DNA from: Prevotella sp. HJM029
Lineage (GTDB): Bacteria; Bacteroidota; Bacteroidia; Bacteroidales; Bacteroidaceae
Reading direction: 5' to 3'
Assembly (NCBI RefSeq): GCF_000599605.1
Contig: NZ_KK082668.1
Coordinates: 86,210-150,209 of the forward strand
DNA: 64,000 nucleotides
In this document: one piece after another, positions 1 through 9,586 of the stretch
Layout of the letters: every line of letters begins with the position of its first letter
Position numbering within the stretch: position 1 is the stretch's first letter
Position numbers and translations under genes: made by a program
Notes under the pieces: model-generated
Told to the model about the DNA's origin: nothing
Seen by the model: only the letters and a program-made list of their open reading frames with translations
The model's database searches: none

Positions 1-1
1 C

Positions 2-1249
2 TGTACGGCGGCTATTCAATGCTATCGTAAGGGTGCATATATGGCAAATCCTTCTTATGTTCAAATCCATCCAACTTGTATTCCAGTGCATGGTGATAAG
101 CAATCTAAGCTCACTTTAATGTCTGAGTCTTTGCGTAATGATGGCCGTATTTGGGTTCCAAAGAAGCTTGAAGATGCCAAAGCTCTGCAAGAAGGTACGA
201 AGAAAGGTTCAGATATTCCAGAAGAAGACCGCGACTATTATTTGGAACGTCGTTATCCTGCATTTGGAAACCTTGTACCACGTGACGTTGCTTCACGTGC
301 TGCTAAGGAGCGTTGTGACAAGGGTTATGGCGTGAATAACACCGGTTTAGCCGTGTTCCTCGACTTTTCCGAGTCTATTAATCGTCTCGGTATCGACACC
401 ATTCTTCAGCGTTATGGCAACCTTTTCGACATGTATGAAGAGATTACCGATGTTAATCCGGGCGAGTTTGCTAAGGAGATTAACGGCGTGAAGTATTACA
501 ACCCCATGATGATTTTCCCGGCTATCCACTATACGATGGGTGGTATTTGGGTTGATTACGAACTCATGACCACCGTTCCTGGATTGTTTGCCATTGGAGA
601 ATGCAACTTCTCTGACCACGGAGCGAACCGCTTAGGCGCATCCGCTTTGATGCAAGGTTTAGCTGATGGTTACTTTGTTCTGCCTTATACGATTCAGAAC
701 TACTTAGCCGACCAGTCGCTTTGGGGGAAGGTTTCTACCGATTCTCCAGAGTTCCAGGCTGCTGAAGAAGGCGTAGAGAAAGAGATAAATCGTTTGATGG
801 GCATCCAAGGTAAGCGTTCTGTAGATTCTATTCACAAAGAGTTGGGTCACATCATGTGGGAACATGTGGGTATGGGACGCACCAAAGAAGGACTCGAAAC
901 CGGCTTAAAGCTGTTGAAAGAACTGCGTGAAGAGTTCAACACCAACCTCTTTATCCCAGGTAAAAAGGAAGGTCTGAATGTAGAATTAGATAAGGCTATT
1001 CACTTACGCGACTTCATTTTAATGGGTGAATTGGTTGCTTATGACGCACTTCATCGTGAGGAAAGCTGTGGCGGTCACTTCCGCGAAGAGCATCAAACAG
1101 AAGAAGGTGAGGCAAAACGTGATGATGAACACTTCTTCTATGTAGGTTGCTGGGAGTATCAAGGCAACGACAATACAGCACCAGAACTCATCAAAGAGCC
1201 CCTCGAATACGAGGCGATTAAGGTACAAACACGTAATTATAAGAACTAA
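2..1249 (+). CDS. frdA: Fumarate reductase/succinate dehydrogenase flavoprotein subunit, 5' end outside window
   Basis: Catalytic FAD subunit of the membrane-bound fumarate reductase (or succinate dehydrogenase) complex, which interconverts fumarate and succinate in anaerobic respiration. The frame is open back to base 2, so the start and FAD-binding N-terminus are missing and about 415 codons of a roughly 650-residue protein are visible. Seen directly: [10 protein letters not shown] near the left edge, then [18 protein letters not shown] and [15 protein letters not shown], the conserved capping and second FAD-contact segments of the family, followed by the helical C-terminal domain. The iron-sulfur subunit starts 17 bases downstream, so the two are co-transcribed; the cytochrome b subunit is expected upstream, outside the window. 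Sequence alone does not fix the physiological direction; fumarate reduction is the usual role in Bacteroidales. Confidence 0.95.
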   Translation, partial: CTAAIQCYRKGAYMANPSYVQIHPTCIPVHGDKQSKLTLMSESLRNDGRIWVPKKLEDAKALQEGTKKGSDIPEEDRDYYLERRYPAFGNLVPRDVASRAAKERCDKGYGVNNTGLAVFLDFSESINRLGIDTILQRYGNLFDMYEEITDVNPGEFAKEINGVKYYNPMMIFPAIHYTMGGIWVDYELMTTVPGLFAIGECNFSDHGANRLGASALMQGLADGYFVLPYTIQNYLADQSLWGKVSTDSPEFQAAEEGVEKEINRLMGIQGKRSVDSIHKELGHIMWEHVGMGRTKEGLETGLKLLKELREEFNTNLFIPGKKEGLNVELDKAIHLRDFILMGELVAYDALHREESCGGHFREEHQTEEGEAKRDDEHFFYVGCWEYQGNDNTAPELIKEPLEYEAIKVQTRNYKN

Positions 1250-1266
1250 GTTGAAGTAAAAAGATT

Positions 1267-2025
1267 ATGGCAAAAGCAATTTCTTTCACAATCAAATATT
1301 GGAAACAGAATGGTCCTAAAGACCAAGGTCATTTCGATACACACGAGATGAAGAACATCCCCGATGACACTTCATTCCTCGAGATGCTTGATATTCTCAA
1401 CGAAGAACTTATCGCAGCCGGTCAAGAACCTTTCGTTTTCGACCACGACTGCCGTGAGGGTATCTGCGGTATGTGCTCACTTTACATCAATGGTACGCCG
1501 CATGGCAAGACCGAACGCGGTGCAACCACCTGCCAACTCTATATGCGTCGTTTCAACGAGGGTGATGTTATCACCGTCGAACCCTGGCGTTCTGCCGGCT
1601 TTCCGGTGATTAAAGACTGCATGGTTGACCGTTCAGCTTTCGATAAAATCATTCAGGCTGGCGGCTATACTACCATCAGAACGGGGCAAGCTCAGGATGC
1701 CAATGCCATCCTTATTCCTAAAGAAGCTGCCGACGAAGCGATGGATTGCGCCACTTGTATTGGCTGTGGTGCTTGCGTAGCTGCATGTAAAAATGGTTCG
1801 GCCATGCTCTTTGTCAGCTCAAAAGTGAGCCAGTTGGCACTCCTTCCACAAGGTAAACCCGAGGCCGCTAAGCGTGCAAAGGCAATGGTTTTGCGCATGG
1901 ATGAGCTTGGTTTTGGTAACTGTACCAACACACGTGCCTGTGAAGCTGTGTGTCCAAAGAACGAGAAGATTGCCAATATCGCTCGTTTAAACCGCGAGTT
2001 TATCAAAGCAAAATTGGCTGATTAA
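1267..2025 (+). CDS. frdB: Fumarate reductase/succinate dehydrogenase iron-sulfur subunit
   Basis: Electron-transfer subunit that passes electrons between the membrane quinol site and the FAD subunit. It is 252 residues, normal for the family. The N-terminal ferredoxin-like domain has CREGICGMC (Cys62, Cys67, Cys70) for the 2Fe-2S centre. The C-terminal domain has [10 protein letters not shown] (from Cys161) and a later CEAVCP segment for the two further clusters. It follows frdA by 17 bases and is the last gene of the operon: a perfect 13-bp hairpin with a T tract lies 40 bases after the stop. Start chosen at MAKAISF, where the similarity to the family begins. Confidence 0.96.
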   Translation: MAKAISFTIKYWKQNGPKDQGHFDTHEMKNIPDDTSFLEMLDILNEELIAAGQEPFVFDHDCREGICGMCSLYINGTPHGKTERGATTCQLYMRRFNEGDVITVEPWRSAGFPVIKDCMVDRSAFDKIIQAGGYTTIRTGQAQDANAILIPKEAADEAMDCATCIGCGACVAACKNGSAMLFVSSKVSQLALLPQGKPEAAKRAKAMVLRMDELGFGNCTNTRACEAVCPKNEKIANIARLNREFIKAKLAD

Positions 2026-2064
2026 ACAGAACATGTGCTCCCTTTTCGGGGGAGACGATTCTAT

Positions 2065-2104
2065 AAAAGGCGGGAAGTCCACACGGGCTTCCCGCCTTTT
2101 TTGT
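2065..2104 (+). terminator. Intrinsic terminator of the frd operon
   Basis: A perfect 13-bp stem (2065-2077 with 2088-2100, arms ending AAGGCGGGAAG / CTTCCCGCCTT), a 10-base loop and a T run on the + strand. It lies directly downstream of frdB with no other gene in between. Confidence 0.93.
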
Positions 2105-2329
2105 GCCTAAACAATGGAAGCGTTTGCTCTATTCCAATCCTTATCGGTAGGAGTGCGCACCTTTATTTTCATGAAGGCAGCATAGAAATGCGGTCTTGAT
2201 GGGCAAGATAACGAAATGAAAAAGACGTGCATAGGCTCATTTGTATTCAAGGATTTGAACTATCGGCTACGCCTTTTAAGGGCCTTCTTTCCCATCTTTT
2301 GATGAAAAATGCGGAAAGGGCAACGTAAA

Positions 2330-2361
2330 TTTGCATGCCATCGCAGAAAATTGTAATTTTG
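2330..2361 (+). promoter_or_regulatory. coaD promoter (TTTG / TAATTTTG)
   Basis: Bacteroidetes promoter: TTTG at 2330-2333, a 20-base spacer, then TAATTTTG at 2354-2361. The coaD ATG begins only five bases after the -7 box, so transcription should start at or next to the start codon. The -33 element lies inside AAATTTGCATGC, which shares an 11-mer with the 22-bp repeat units found elsewhere in the window. Confidence 0.8.
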
Positions 2362-2366
2362 TAACG

Positions 2367-2879
2367 ATGGAAACAACAAAGCGGATAGCACTTTTCACAG
2401 GCACTTTCGACCCTTTCACCATTGGCCATCAGTCGATTGTTGCGCGCGCATTGCCCCTGTTCGATCAGCTGATTATCGCCGTGGCAGTGAGCAAACTCAA
2501 ACATACGCAGGCCGAAATCAATGCACGTGTGGCTGCCATTGAGGCGGTCTATGCTGGAAATCCGGCTATAGCCGTAAAGGCTTATGACGACCTCACCGTA
2601 GAGATGGCAGCGCGCGAAGGTGCCCATTTCATCGTGCGTGGTGTGCGTTCGGTACGCGATTTCGAATACGAGCGCGAACAAGCCGATATCAATCGGCAGT
2701 TGAGTGGTGTTGAAACGGTGTTGCTTTTCGCCGAACCTCAGCTCTCAAGCCTTAGCTCTACGATGGTGCGCGAACTGCAATTCTTTGGTAAAGACGTATC
2801 GAAATGGGTGGCCAAGCCCATGCGCAATACTGATATTCAGGCTACCCCTGCCGACAGTCACAACAAAAAACAAGTTTAG
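2367..2879 (+). CDS. coaD: Phosphopantetheine adenylyltransferase
   Basis: Catalyses the penultimate step of coenzyme A synthesis, transferring AMP from ATP to 4'-phosphopantetheine in the cytoplasm. It is 170 residues. The nucleotidyltransferase signatures are present: GTFDPFTIGH near the N-terminus (the TxGH ATP site) and LSSTMVRE near residue 130 (the ISSTxVRE motif). I chose the ATG at 2367 because METTKRIALFTGTF matches the usual beginning; an in-frame TTG 36 bases earlier lies upstream of the expected transcript start. ybeY follows three bases after the stop, so the two form an operon. Confidence 0.95.
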   Translation: METTKRIALFTGTFDPFTIGHQSIVARALPLFDQLIIAVAVSKLKHTQAEINARVAAIEAVYAGNPAIAVKAYDDLTVEMAAREGAHFIVRGVRSVRDFEYEREQADINRQLSGVETVLLFAEPQLSSLSSTMVRELQFFGKDVSKWVAKPMRNTDIQATPADSHNKKQV

Positions 2880-2882
2880 GAT

Positions 2883-3311
2883 ATGATTACCTATAGTGCA
2901 GAAGGTGTAAAAATGCCGCACCTTAAAAAGCGCATTCTCAACCAATGGATTAGGCAAGTTGCCGCCCGTCATGGGCGAAAGGTTGGCGATATTGGCTATA
3001 TGTTTGTCAACGACGACAGGATTTTAGAGGTCAATAACACCTATCTTAGCCACGACTACTACACCGATATCATCACATTTGATTACGATGAAGCCGACAC
3101 TATTAGTGGCGATTTGGTGATTAGTTTAGACACGGTGCGCACCAATGCCGACTTGTTCCATAAAGCTTATGCCGACGAATTGCACCGGGTGATCATTCAT
3201 GGCATCCTTCATCTCTGTGGCATCAACGACAAAGGACCCGGCGAACGCGAAGTGATGGAAGCCCATGAAAACGAAGCTTTAGCCCTGTTAGCCAAATTGT
3301 TGCCGGCATAG
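2883..3311 (+). CDS. ybeY: Endoribonuclease YbeY (16S rRNA 3'-end maturation)
   Basis: Metal-dependent RNase needed for 16S rRNA 3' processing and ribosome quality control. It is 142 residues, normal for the family. The signature is HGILHLCGINDKG near residue 103: two zinc-binding histidines are present, and the third position of the usual HGxLHLxGYDH motif is shifted to a D-K form, which I recall as typical of Bacteroidetes members. It starts three bases after coaD and ends just before a repeat array, so it is the last gene of a two-gene operon. Confidence 0.93.
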   Translation: MITYSAEGVKMPHLKKRILNQWIRQVAARHGRKVGDIGYMFVNDDRILEVNNTYLSHDYYTDIITFDYDEADTISGDLVISLDTVRTNADLFHKAYADELHRVIIHGILHLCGINDKGPGEREVMEAHENEALALLAKLLPA

Positions 3312-3341
3312 CACAAACAAGCCGCCAGGTAATCGCTCCTC

Positions 3342-3473
3342 AAAAGCATATCTATTGTGCGGCAAAGTGGTGCATATTGCGCGATAATCTCATAGAGATT
3401 GCAAGCCAATAGCGCATAGATTGTTCCACCATTTGCTCCTCATTGTGCAATGACCATGGATGGAATGTTCTGC
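3342..3473 (+). repeat. 22-bp periodic repeat array, copy A (six units)
   Basis: Units begin at 3342, 3364, 3386, 3408, 3430 and 3452, exactly 22 bases apart. The first four begin CAAA, CAAA, TAAT and CAAT, and the fifth begins CCAT. Most carry ATTG followed by TG or TT near the end, for example CATATCTATTGTGCGG in the first and GCATATTGCGCGA in the second. The units are diverged from each other, but the phase is kept without an indel. The array fills the gap between ybeY and the mgtC promoter and has no convincing reading frame. Confidence 0.65.
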
Positions 3474-3562
3474 CGATGGGGGATGATGGGTATCCTATAG
3501 TGGGGTTATATGCTCGTTTTGACCCCTTCTTTGTGCCCTGATTAAATTTATATCGTGAGAGG

Positions 3563-3593
3563 TTGCAAGCCTCTTTTTTTTTATGTAAGTTTG
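3563..3593 (+). promoter_or_regulatory. mgtC-like gene promoter
   Basis: TTG at 3563-3565, a 20-base spacer, and TAAGTTTG at 3586-3593. The predicted leader to the ATG at 3620 is about 20 bases. Confidence 0.75.
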
Positions 3594-3619
3594 CAACTAC
3601 GATTGTAAAAGACAGGATT

Positions 3620-4105
3620 ATGCTCACATTAGAATTTATTATACGCATCTTTGTAGCCGCACTTTTGGGCGGTTTCATCGGTTTAGAACGCGAATATCGC
3701 GAGAAAGCCGCAGGCCTTCGCACCCATTTCTTGGTGGCTTTAGGTTCGGCTTTGTTCATGATTGTTTCGGCCTTCGGTTTTGAGGGCGTTTTGAAAGATC
3801 CCAATATGCGTTTAGATGTGTCGCGCATTGCAGCGCAAGTGGTGTCGGGTATCGGTTTCATCGGTGCCGGAACCATCATTTTTCAAAAGAATGCCGTACG
3901 TGGGTTAACCACTGCTGCAGGCGTATGGGTGACTGCAGCAATCGGTCTTGCGTGTGGTGCCGGCATGTATTTGTTGGCTACTGTCTCAACCATTTTGGTG
4001 TTAGTGGGTATGGAAGCCTTTAATTATGTGTTGCGACAACTCAATCGTTTGCATGGCACAGATGAAGAAAAGGGAGGAGATGCCACATCAAGACCAGGTG
4101 AATAG
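3620..4105 (+). CDS. MgtC/SapB family inner-membrane protein
   Basis: A 161-residue hydrophobic protein with about four membrane segments, matching the MgtC/SapB domain: LGGFIGLEREYREKAAGLRT early on, then GIGFIGAGTI and VRGLTTAAGVWVTAAIG. The acidic-basic GLERE and GAGTI motifs are family hallmarks. Some members help cells survive low magnesium or acid by acting on the ATP synthase or phosphate uptake; the role here is unknown. I chose the ATG at 3620 because a promoter ends at 3593 and the earlier in-frame ATG lies inside that promoter. It is a single-gene unit. Confidence 0.88.
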   Translation: MLTLEFIIRIFVAALLGGFIGLEREYREKAAGLRTHFLVALGSALFMIVSAFGFEGVLKDPNMRLDVSRIAAQVVSGIGFIGAGTIIFQKNAVRGLTTAAGVWVTAAIGLACGAGMYLLATVSTILVLVGMEAFNYVLRQLNRLHGTDEEKGGDATSRPGE

Positions 4106-4291
4106 CACACCAAGGCGCACCCTATATCGTCGGTATGTTCTGAGATGTAGAGCGCTATGGTGTGCACTTCTGGTGGCTATCGGTAAAGATGGTTTCCACA
4201 ACTTATTCCATTCTCACCTTTTCCTTAGGCCCATTCGTGTTGCGATGGCGTTCTAAAGGCGTGTTTAAGAATAATAGAAAGATAGTACTAT

Positions 4292-5020
4292 ATGTTGAGA
4301 TTTTATCGGTTTCATCGGCAAAAGTGGGATAAAGCTCTTGCCTCTCTCATTTTTTTCTCTTTTAATTGCAGTCTCATTGCAGCACAGTTGACTCAATCCT
4401 CAACCACGAAATGCAGTGCTACGGCACAGCAGTTAGCACGGCAAGGCTATCAACAGGTGCAGCAATGCGACCCAACAATTCATGTAAGTTTGATGTATGC
4501 ACGTCCCGATAACTTCTGTGGTGTGGTGTTATACAGTGACCTTCGTGAGGCGTTTTTACATCCCGAGGCCATGAAAGCTCTGCAAAAAGCACAGTCCTAT
4601 TTAAAACAACTGCGCCCCGACCTCAGCTTAAAGGTCTACGATGCCGCACGCCCCATGCACATTCAGCAACGCATGTGGGACGAAGTGAAGCATACTTCGA
4701 AAGCCATTTATGTGTCCAATCCTGCGCATGGTGGCGGCATGCACAACTATGGAATGGCTGTAGACATCACCCTTTGTACGCTAAAAGGCGACACGCTCGA
4801 TATGGGAACGAAGATTGATTACATGGGCAAGGCGGCGCATATCGACCATGAGGCGGCGTTGGTTACTGCCCATATCATCTCGCCCGAAGCACGAAGAAAT
4901 CGGCAACTTTTGCGGAAAGTGATGCGTCATGGCGGTTTTATACCGTTGCGAACCGAGTGGTGGCATTTCAATAAATGTTCGCGTGCGGTGGCAAAGAAAT
5001 ATTATAAGGTCATTCCATAA
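4292..5020 (+). CDS. Periplasmic D-alanyl-D-alanine dipeptidase (M15D, VanX/DdpX-like)
   Basis: A 242-residue zinc peptidase of the VanX/DdpX family, which cleaves D-Ala-D-Ala dipeptide. Zinc ligands and catalytic residues are visible: His151 and Asp158 in MHNYGMAVD, then Glu222 and His225 in EWWH. The conserved arginine lies in VYDAARPMHIQ. The N-terminus has a basic stretch followed by a hydrophobic segment (ALASLIFFSFNCSLIAA), a likely export signal, which suggests recycling of wall dipeptide in the periplasm. There is no van gene cluster around it, so a role in wall turnover is more likely than glycopeptide resistance. Confidence 0.88.
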   Translation: MLRFYRFHRQKWDKALASLIFFSFNCSLIAAQLTQSSTTKCSATAQQLARQGYQQVQQCDPTIHVSLMYARPDNFCGVVLYSDLREAFLHPEAMKALQKAQSYLKQLRPDLSLKVYDAARPMHIQQRMWDEVKHTSKAIYVSNPAHGGGMHNYGMAVDITLCTLKGDTLDMGTKIDYMGKAAHIDHEAALVTAHIISPEARRNRQLLRKVMRHGGFIPLRTEWWHFNKCSRAVAKKYYKVIP

Positions 5021-5097
5021 CCCTTTCAAGCGTGCCGTCATGACGATGAATTGGGTGTTTTTTCTATCCGCATGGCGTTGAAATCGTTGTTTATCAG

Positions 5098-6306
5098 ATG
5101 GAGTTAACAAAACAGAATTTAGAAAAAGTGCAAACTTTTGTGCGCGAACACCGTCAGGATGATGTGCGAAGGTTGGCGCTTCAAGCCGCCAAATATCCTG
5201 ATATGGACTTTTCGTTTGCTCTTCATCAAATCAAAGGATGGCAGGTAGCGTGCAAGAAATTGCCCTCATGGGCAGCTCATGAGCAGTTGCTTTACCCGCA
5301 ACAGCTGTCGATGGAGCAATGTTCAAGCGAGCAAACGGCGCGCTATAAGCAGCAACTTGTGCAGCGGTTGTGCGGCAAAGGCCTGGGCGAGAGCACGTTG
5401 GTTGACCTCACAGGAGGTTTAGGTGTCGACTTTTCTTTCATGGCCCAGGGATTTAAGAAAGTCTATTATGTGGAGCAACAAACCGAGTTGTGCGCGTTGG
5501 CAAAGCACAATTTTCCACTTTTAGGCCTGCCTTCTGCACGGGTGATTAGCGGCGATGGCACCACTTTCTTACGAAGTATGTCTGACCGAGCAGGGGTTAT
5601 TTATCTTGATCCTGCGCGTCGCGATGCCACAGGAAGCAAGACCTATGCCATTGAAGACTGCACGCCCGATGTGGCTTTGCTATCCGATGAGTTGGTTGAC
5701 AAGGCGCAATGGGTGGTGGTTAAGCTGTCGCCCATGTTGGATTGGCATGCGGCTGTGGCACAGTTGAAGCATGTCTGCGAGGTGCATATCGTCAGTGTTG
5801 GCGGCGAATGCAAGGAACTGTTGTTGGTGATGCAGCGGCATGTCGGTGAGCACTCCTTGCAACTTTATGCCGTGAATGACGGTAAGGTGTTTGCCTGTTC
5901 AGCCGAGGAGGCGCAACAAAGGGTACCCCTCCTTCGAACATCCACTTTCGACTATCTGTTTGAACCCCATGCCTCGTTGATGAAAGCAGGTTGTTTTGCC
6001 GCTTTGTCGGCGCGTTATGGGGTGGAGGCCTTGGCTACAAACACCCATCTTTTTGCAGCCATGACACCTGTAAACGATTTTCCTGGCCGGCAGTTTCGGG
6101 TGCTTGCTGTGACTCCTTTCAGTAAAAAGAGTTTGAAATCAGCCTTGCATGGAATAGAGAAAGCCAATCTTGCGGTGCGCAACTTTCCTCTTTCTGTGGT
6201 GGAATTGCGTAAGCGGTTAAAATTAAAAGAGGGTGGGGAACACTATTTGTTTGCCACGACCATTGGTACAACGCACGCCTTAATTATTTGCAAAAAAATA
6301 GTGTAA
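5098..6306 (+). CDS. SAM-dependent methyltransferase with THUMP-like/PG_1098 domains
   Basis: A 402-residue protein with a Rossmann methyltransferase core. LVDLTGGLGVDFSFMA (about residues 100-115) is the SAM-binding motif I, followed by an acidic residue in YYVEQQTE, and IYLDPARRD is the motif IV-like catalytic segment. An N-terminal helical region and a C-terminal basic THUMP-like region flank the core, the layout I recall for the PG_1098 family of Porphyromonas. The substrate is not known; DPARRD-type motifs occur in nucleic-acid methylases, so an RNA or DNA base is a reasonable guess. It stands 78 bases after the dipeptidase gene. Confidence 0.82.
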   Translation: MELTKQNLEKVQTFVREHRQDDVRRLALQAAKYPDMDFSFALHQIKGWQVACKKLPSWAAHEQLLYPQQLSMEQCSSEQTARYKQQLVQRLCGKGLGESTLVDLTGGLGVDFSFMAQGFKKVYYVEQQTELCALAKHNFPLLGLPSARVISGDGTTFLRSMSDRAGVIYLDPARRDATGSKTYAIEDCTPDVALLSDELVDKAQWVVVKLSPMLDWHAAVAQLKHVCEVHIVSVGGECKELLLVMQRHVGEHSLQLYAVNDGKVFACSAEEAQQRVPLLRTSTFDYLFEPHASLMKAGCFAALSARYGVEALATNTHLFAAMTPVNDFPGRQFRVLAVTPFSKKSLKSALHGIEKANLAVRNFPLSVVELRKRLKLKEGGEHYLFATTIGTTHALIICKKIV

Positions 6307-6308
6307 AT

Positions 6309-6339
6309 TTTGCGTTCTGCATAAAATTGGCTACATTTG
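6309..6339 (+). promoter_or_regulatory. Promoter of the GNAT-like gene
   Basis: TTTG ending at 6312, a 19-base spacer, then TACATTTG at 6332-6339. The predicted leader is about 23 bases. Confidence 0.75.
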
Positions 6340-6367
6340 CGCGTTTGAGAATTAAATCAATAATTTA

Positions 6368-7516
6368 ATGTCGGCAATAGAAATTAAGACAGTGAGCAGT
6401 AAGGCTGACCTCACAACATTTATAGATTTTCATTATACGCTCTACAAAGGGAATGCTTTCGACGCGCCAAACCTCTATCGTGATGAGTTAGATACGCTCT
6501 CGTCCAACAAGAATGCGGCTTTTGATTTCTGCGAAGCAGCCTATTTCTTGGCTTACAAGGAGGGGCAGTTGGTGGGGCGTGTGGCTGCCATCATCAACTA
6601 TCGTGCCAACGAAAAATGGCACACAAAGGCGGTACGTTTTGGCTGGATTGACTTTATTGACGACATAGAAGTGAGTAGAGCGTTGCTCAAAGCCGTAGAA
6701 GATTATGGCCGAAGCAAGGGCATGGACAACGTGGTTGGGCCGTTAGGGTTTACCGATTTCGACCCCGAGGGCATGCTTATCGAAGGCTTTGACCAGTTGG
6801 GCACGATGGCAACGATTTATAATTATCCCTATTATCCGCAGCACATGGAGCGACTTGGCGGTTGGAGGAAGGATAACGACTATGTGGAATACAAGCTCAT
6901 TGTGCCGAAAGAAATTCCGGAGAAGTACACCAAGGTGGCCGAGATGATTGAAAGCCGCTACAATCTTCATGTGCGTGCGATGACAAAAAAGGAGGTCTAT
7001 CAAGGTGGTTTGGGCTATAAGGTGTTTGAAATCATCAACGAAACCTTTAAAGATTTGTATGGTTATTCCGAACTTACCGAGAAGCAAATCTATCAATATA
7101 TTGACACCTATCTGCCGTATGGCGATTTAAACTGGATGCCGATTGTGGAAGATTGGAACTGCGAACCCCATAAAATTGTGGGCGTAGGGCTCACGATTCC
7201 TTCGCTGTCACGCGCCCTTCAGAAACTCCATAACGGACGATTGCTGCCTTTTGGTTGGTGGCATATTCTGAAAGTGTTGAAGTTTCACCAAACGAATATT
7301 GTCGATTTACTGTTGATAGGTGTCCTTCCCGAATATCGTGTGAAAGGCGCTAACGCTCTGTTGTTCTCGCATTTGATACCCATCTATCAGAAATATGGTA
7401 TTGCATGGGGGGAGACCCATGTGGAGATGGAGACCAATGAAAAGGTGCAAAACCAATGGCAATATTTGGAAACGGTGTTGCATAAGCGTCGCCGTTGCTA
7501 CCGAAAGGACTTATAA
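6368..7516 (+). CDS. GNAT-fold N-acetyltransferase-like protein
   Basis: A 382-residue protein resembling the YghO-type GNAT-like family widespread in Bacteroidetes. Visible segments include [19 protein letters not shown], a typical GNAT beta-strand pair, then [16 protein letters not shown], and a second acyltransferase-like half containing [24 protein letters not shown], which looks like the acetyl-CoA-binding beta4-alpha3 region (V-L-P-E-Y-R-V-K-G). The acceptor is unknown. It has its own promoter 28 bases upstream and ends 35 bases before parE, so it may be co-transcribed with parE. Confidence 0.75.
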   Translation: MSAIEIKTVSSKADLTTFIDFHYTLYKGNAFDAPNLYRDELDTLSSNKNAAFDFCEAAYFLAYKEGQLVGRVAAIINYRANEKWHTKAVRFGWIDFIDDIEVSRALLKAVEDYGRSKGMDNVVGPLGFTDFDPEGMLIEGFDQLGTMATIYNYPYYPQHMERLGGWRKDNDYVEYKLIVPKEIPEKYTKVAEMIESRYNLHVRAMTKKEVYQGGLGYKVFEIINETFKDLYGYSELTEKQIYQYIDTYLPYGDLNWMPIVEDWNCEPHKIVGVGLTIPSLSRALQKLHNGRLLPFGWWHILKVLKFHQTNIVDLLLIGVLPEYRVKGANALLFSHLIPIYQKYGIAWGETHVEMETNEKVQNQWQYLETVLHKRRRCYRKDL

Positions 7517-7551
7517 AACGTTGTAATTTTTCGCATAACAGCAGCAAAGAT

Positions 7552-9534
7552 ATGACAGAAAACGAAATAAAGAACGAAGAAATCAATCACAAGCCCCAAG
7601 AGACCGTGGCTTATACCGACGACAACATTCGGCATTTGTCGGATATGGAGCACGTCAGAACGCGCCCGGGAATGTATATAGGGCGCTTGGGTGACGGCAA
7701 TTTACCTGAAGATGGTATTTATGTTTTGCTGAAAGAAGTCATCGATAACAGCATCGATGAGTTTAAAATGCACGCGGGCGACCGCATTGAAATCGACGTT
7801 GAAGAGAACCTTCGCGTGCGGGTCCGCGACTATGGCCGGGGCATTCCGCAAGGCAAATTGGTTGAAGCCGTGAGCATGTTGAACACGGGTGGAAAATATG
7901 ATTCGAAAGCTTTTAAGAAGAGTGTGGGCCTGAATGGTGTGGGTGTTAAGGCTGTAAACGCCTTGAGTTCGCACTTCGAAGTGAAGTCTTATCGCGATGG
8001 AAAGGTGCGCGAATTGGTGTTCGAAAAGGGTAATCTACTATCGGATAAAACAGAAGATAGCAACGATGAAAACGGCACTTATATTTATTTTGTGCCCGAC
8101 AACACACTCTTTAAAGGCTATAGTTTCCACGAAGACATCGTTGAAACCATGCTGCGTAACTACACTTATCTGAATAGTGGTCTCACCATTATGTATAATG
8201 GTCGGCGTATCAAGAGCCGTAATGGTTTGGAAGACCTGCTCAACGACACCATGACCAATGATGGCTTGTATCCCATTATCCACATTGTGGGCGAAGATAT
8301 TGAGATTGCTTTCACGCATGCCAATCAGTATGGCGAAGAGTATCACAGCTTTGTCAACGGACAACACACTACGCAAGGCGGTACACACCAGAGTGCTTTT
8401 AAGGAACATATTGCGAAAACCATCAAGGAGTTTTTCAATAAAAACTACGAGTATACCGATATTCGCAATGGCATTGTGGCTGCGATTGCGCTGAATGTGG
8501 AAGAGCCTGTGTTTGAAAGTCAAACGAAGATTAAGCTTGGTTCGACGCAAATGTCGCCCGATGGCGAATCGATTAATAAATATGTCGGTGACTTTATCAA
8601 GCAGAATGTCGATAATTTCTTACACATTCATCCCGATGTGGCCGAGGTTTTAGAAAGCAAAATCAAGGAGAGCGAACGCGAAAGAAAGGCTATGGCGGGC
8701 GTAACGAAGTTGGCAAGAGAGCGTGCAAAGAAGGCAAACCTGCACAATCGTAAGCTGCGGGACTGCCGCATTCACTTTAGTGACAGCAAAAACAGTCGCA
8801 AAGAAGAGAGTGCTATCTTCATCACCGAGGGCGATTCGGCCAGCGGAAGCATCACGAAAAGCCGTGATGTCAACACGCAGGCCGTTTTCTCTTTGCGTGG
8901 AAAACCGCTCAATTCGTTTGGCTTAACGAAGAAAGTGGTCTATGAAAACGAAGAATTTAACTTGCTGCAAGCGGCCTTAGATATTGAGGAAGGGCTCGAC
9001 GGTTTGCGCTATAATAAAGTGATTGTGGCGACAGATGCCGATGTCGATGGCATGCATATTCGGCTGCTTATCATTACTTTTTTCTTGCAATTCTTTCCCG
9101 AATTGATTAAAAAAGGGCATGTTTATGTGTTGCAGACGCCGCTTTTCCGTGTGCGAAACAAGCGTACAAAGATTAAAAATAAGCAGGTGATAGCCGAAGC
9201 TGACGCCCGTTTAGACCCGAAAGAGAAGAAGAATGATTTTATCACACGCTATTGTTACACCGACGAAGAGCGTCTGAATGCCATTCAAGATTTAGGCCCC
9301 GACCCCGAGATTACACGCTTTAAAGGGCTCGGAGAGATTAGTCCTGAGGAGTTTGTGCATTTCATTGGTGCCGATATGCGGTTGGAACAGGTGACACTTC
9401 ACAAGAATGATCAGGTGGGAAAGCTATTGGAATATTACATGGGTAAGAACACTATGGAGCGGCAAAACTTCATCATCGACAACTTAGTGATTGAAGAAGA
9501 CCTGCCCGAAGCCGATACGGAGCCGATGGAATGA
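7552..9534 (+). CDS. parE: DNA topoisomerase IV subunit B
   Basis: ATPase/TOPRIM subunit of topoisomerase IV, which decatenates daughter chromosomes together with ParC. It is 660 residues. GHKL ATPase motifs appear in order: [17 protein letters not shown] and [20 protein letters not shown] residues follow: [17 protein letters not shown] and [12 protein letters not shown]. The C-terminus has [11 protein letters not shown] assign parE and not gyrB from overall resemblance to Bacteroidetes ParE, including the short C-terminus. The start at 7552 fits an aligned N-terminus; the frame extends further upstream only through a TTG. parC is not in the window. The S41 protease gene follows 52 bases later. 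Confidence 0.88.
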   Translation: MTENEIKNEEINHKPQETVAYTDDNIRHLSDMEHVRTRPGMYIGRLGDGNLPEDGIYVLLKEVIDNSIDEFKMHAGDRIEIDVEENLRVRVRDYGRGIPQGKLVEAVSMLNTGGKYDSKAFKKSVGLNGVGVKAVNALSSHFEVKSYRDGKVRELVFEKGNLLSDKTEDSNDENGTYIYFVPDNTLFKGYSFHEDIVETMLRNYTYLNSGLTIMYNGRRIKSRNGLEDLLNDTMTNDGLYPIIHIVGEDIEIAFTHANQYGEEYHSFVNGQHTTQGGTHQSAFKEHIAKTIKEFFNKNYEYTDIRNGIVAAIALNVEEPVFESQTKIKLGSTQMSPDGESINKYVGDFIKQNVDNFLHIHPDVAEVLESKIKESERERKAMAGVTKLARERAKKANLHNRKLRDCRIHFSDSKNSRKEESAIFITEGDSASGSITKSRDVNTQAVFSLRGKPLNSFGLTKKVVYENEEFNLLQAALDIEEGLDGLRYNKVIVATDADVDGMHIRLLIITFFLQFFPELIKKGHVYVLQTPLFRVRNKRTKIKNKQVIAEADARLDPKEKKNDFITRYCYTDEERLNAIQDLGPDPEITRFKGLGEISPEEFVHFIGADMRLEQVTLHKNDQVGKLLEYYMGKNTMERQNFIIDNLVIEEDLPEADTEPME

Positions 9535-9586
9535 AGCTGAAAGGCAAGGAAAGGACGATGTAAGAACGAATAAAAGAAAAGGTATA

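Noticed and set aside
4026-4256. A 76-codon frame after the MgtC-type gene
   Set aside because: It overlaps the end of the mgtC-like gene in another frame and has no recognisable features.
4292-5020. VanX-type glycopeptide resistance
   Set aside because: No vanH, vanA/B ligase or vanRS genes nearby, and a signal peptide indicates a periplasmic wall-turnover enzyme.
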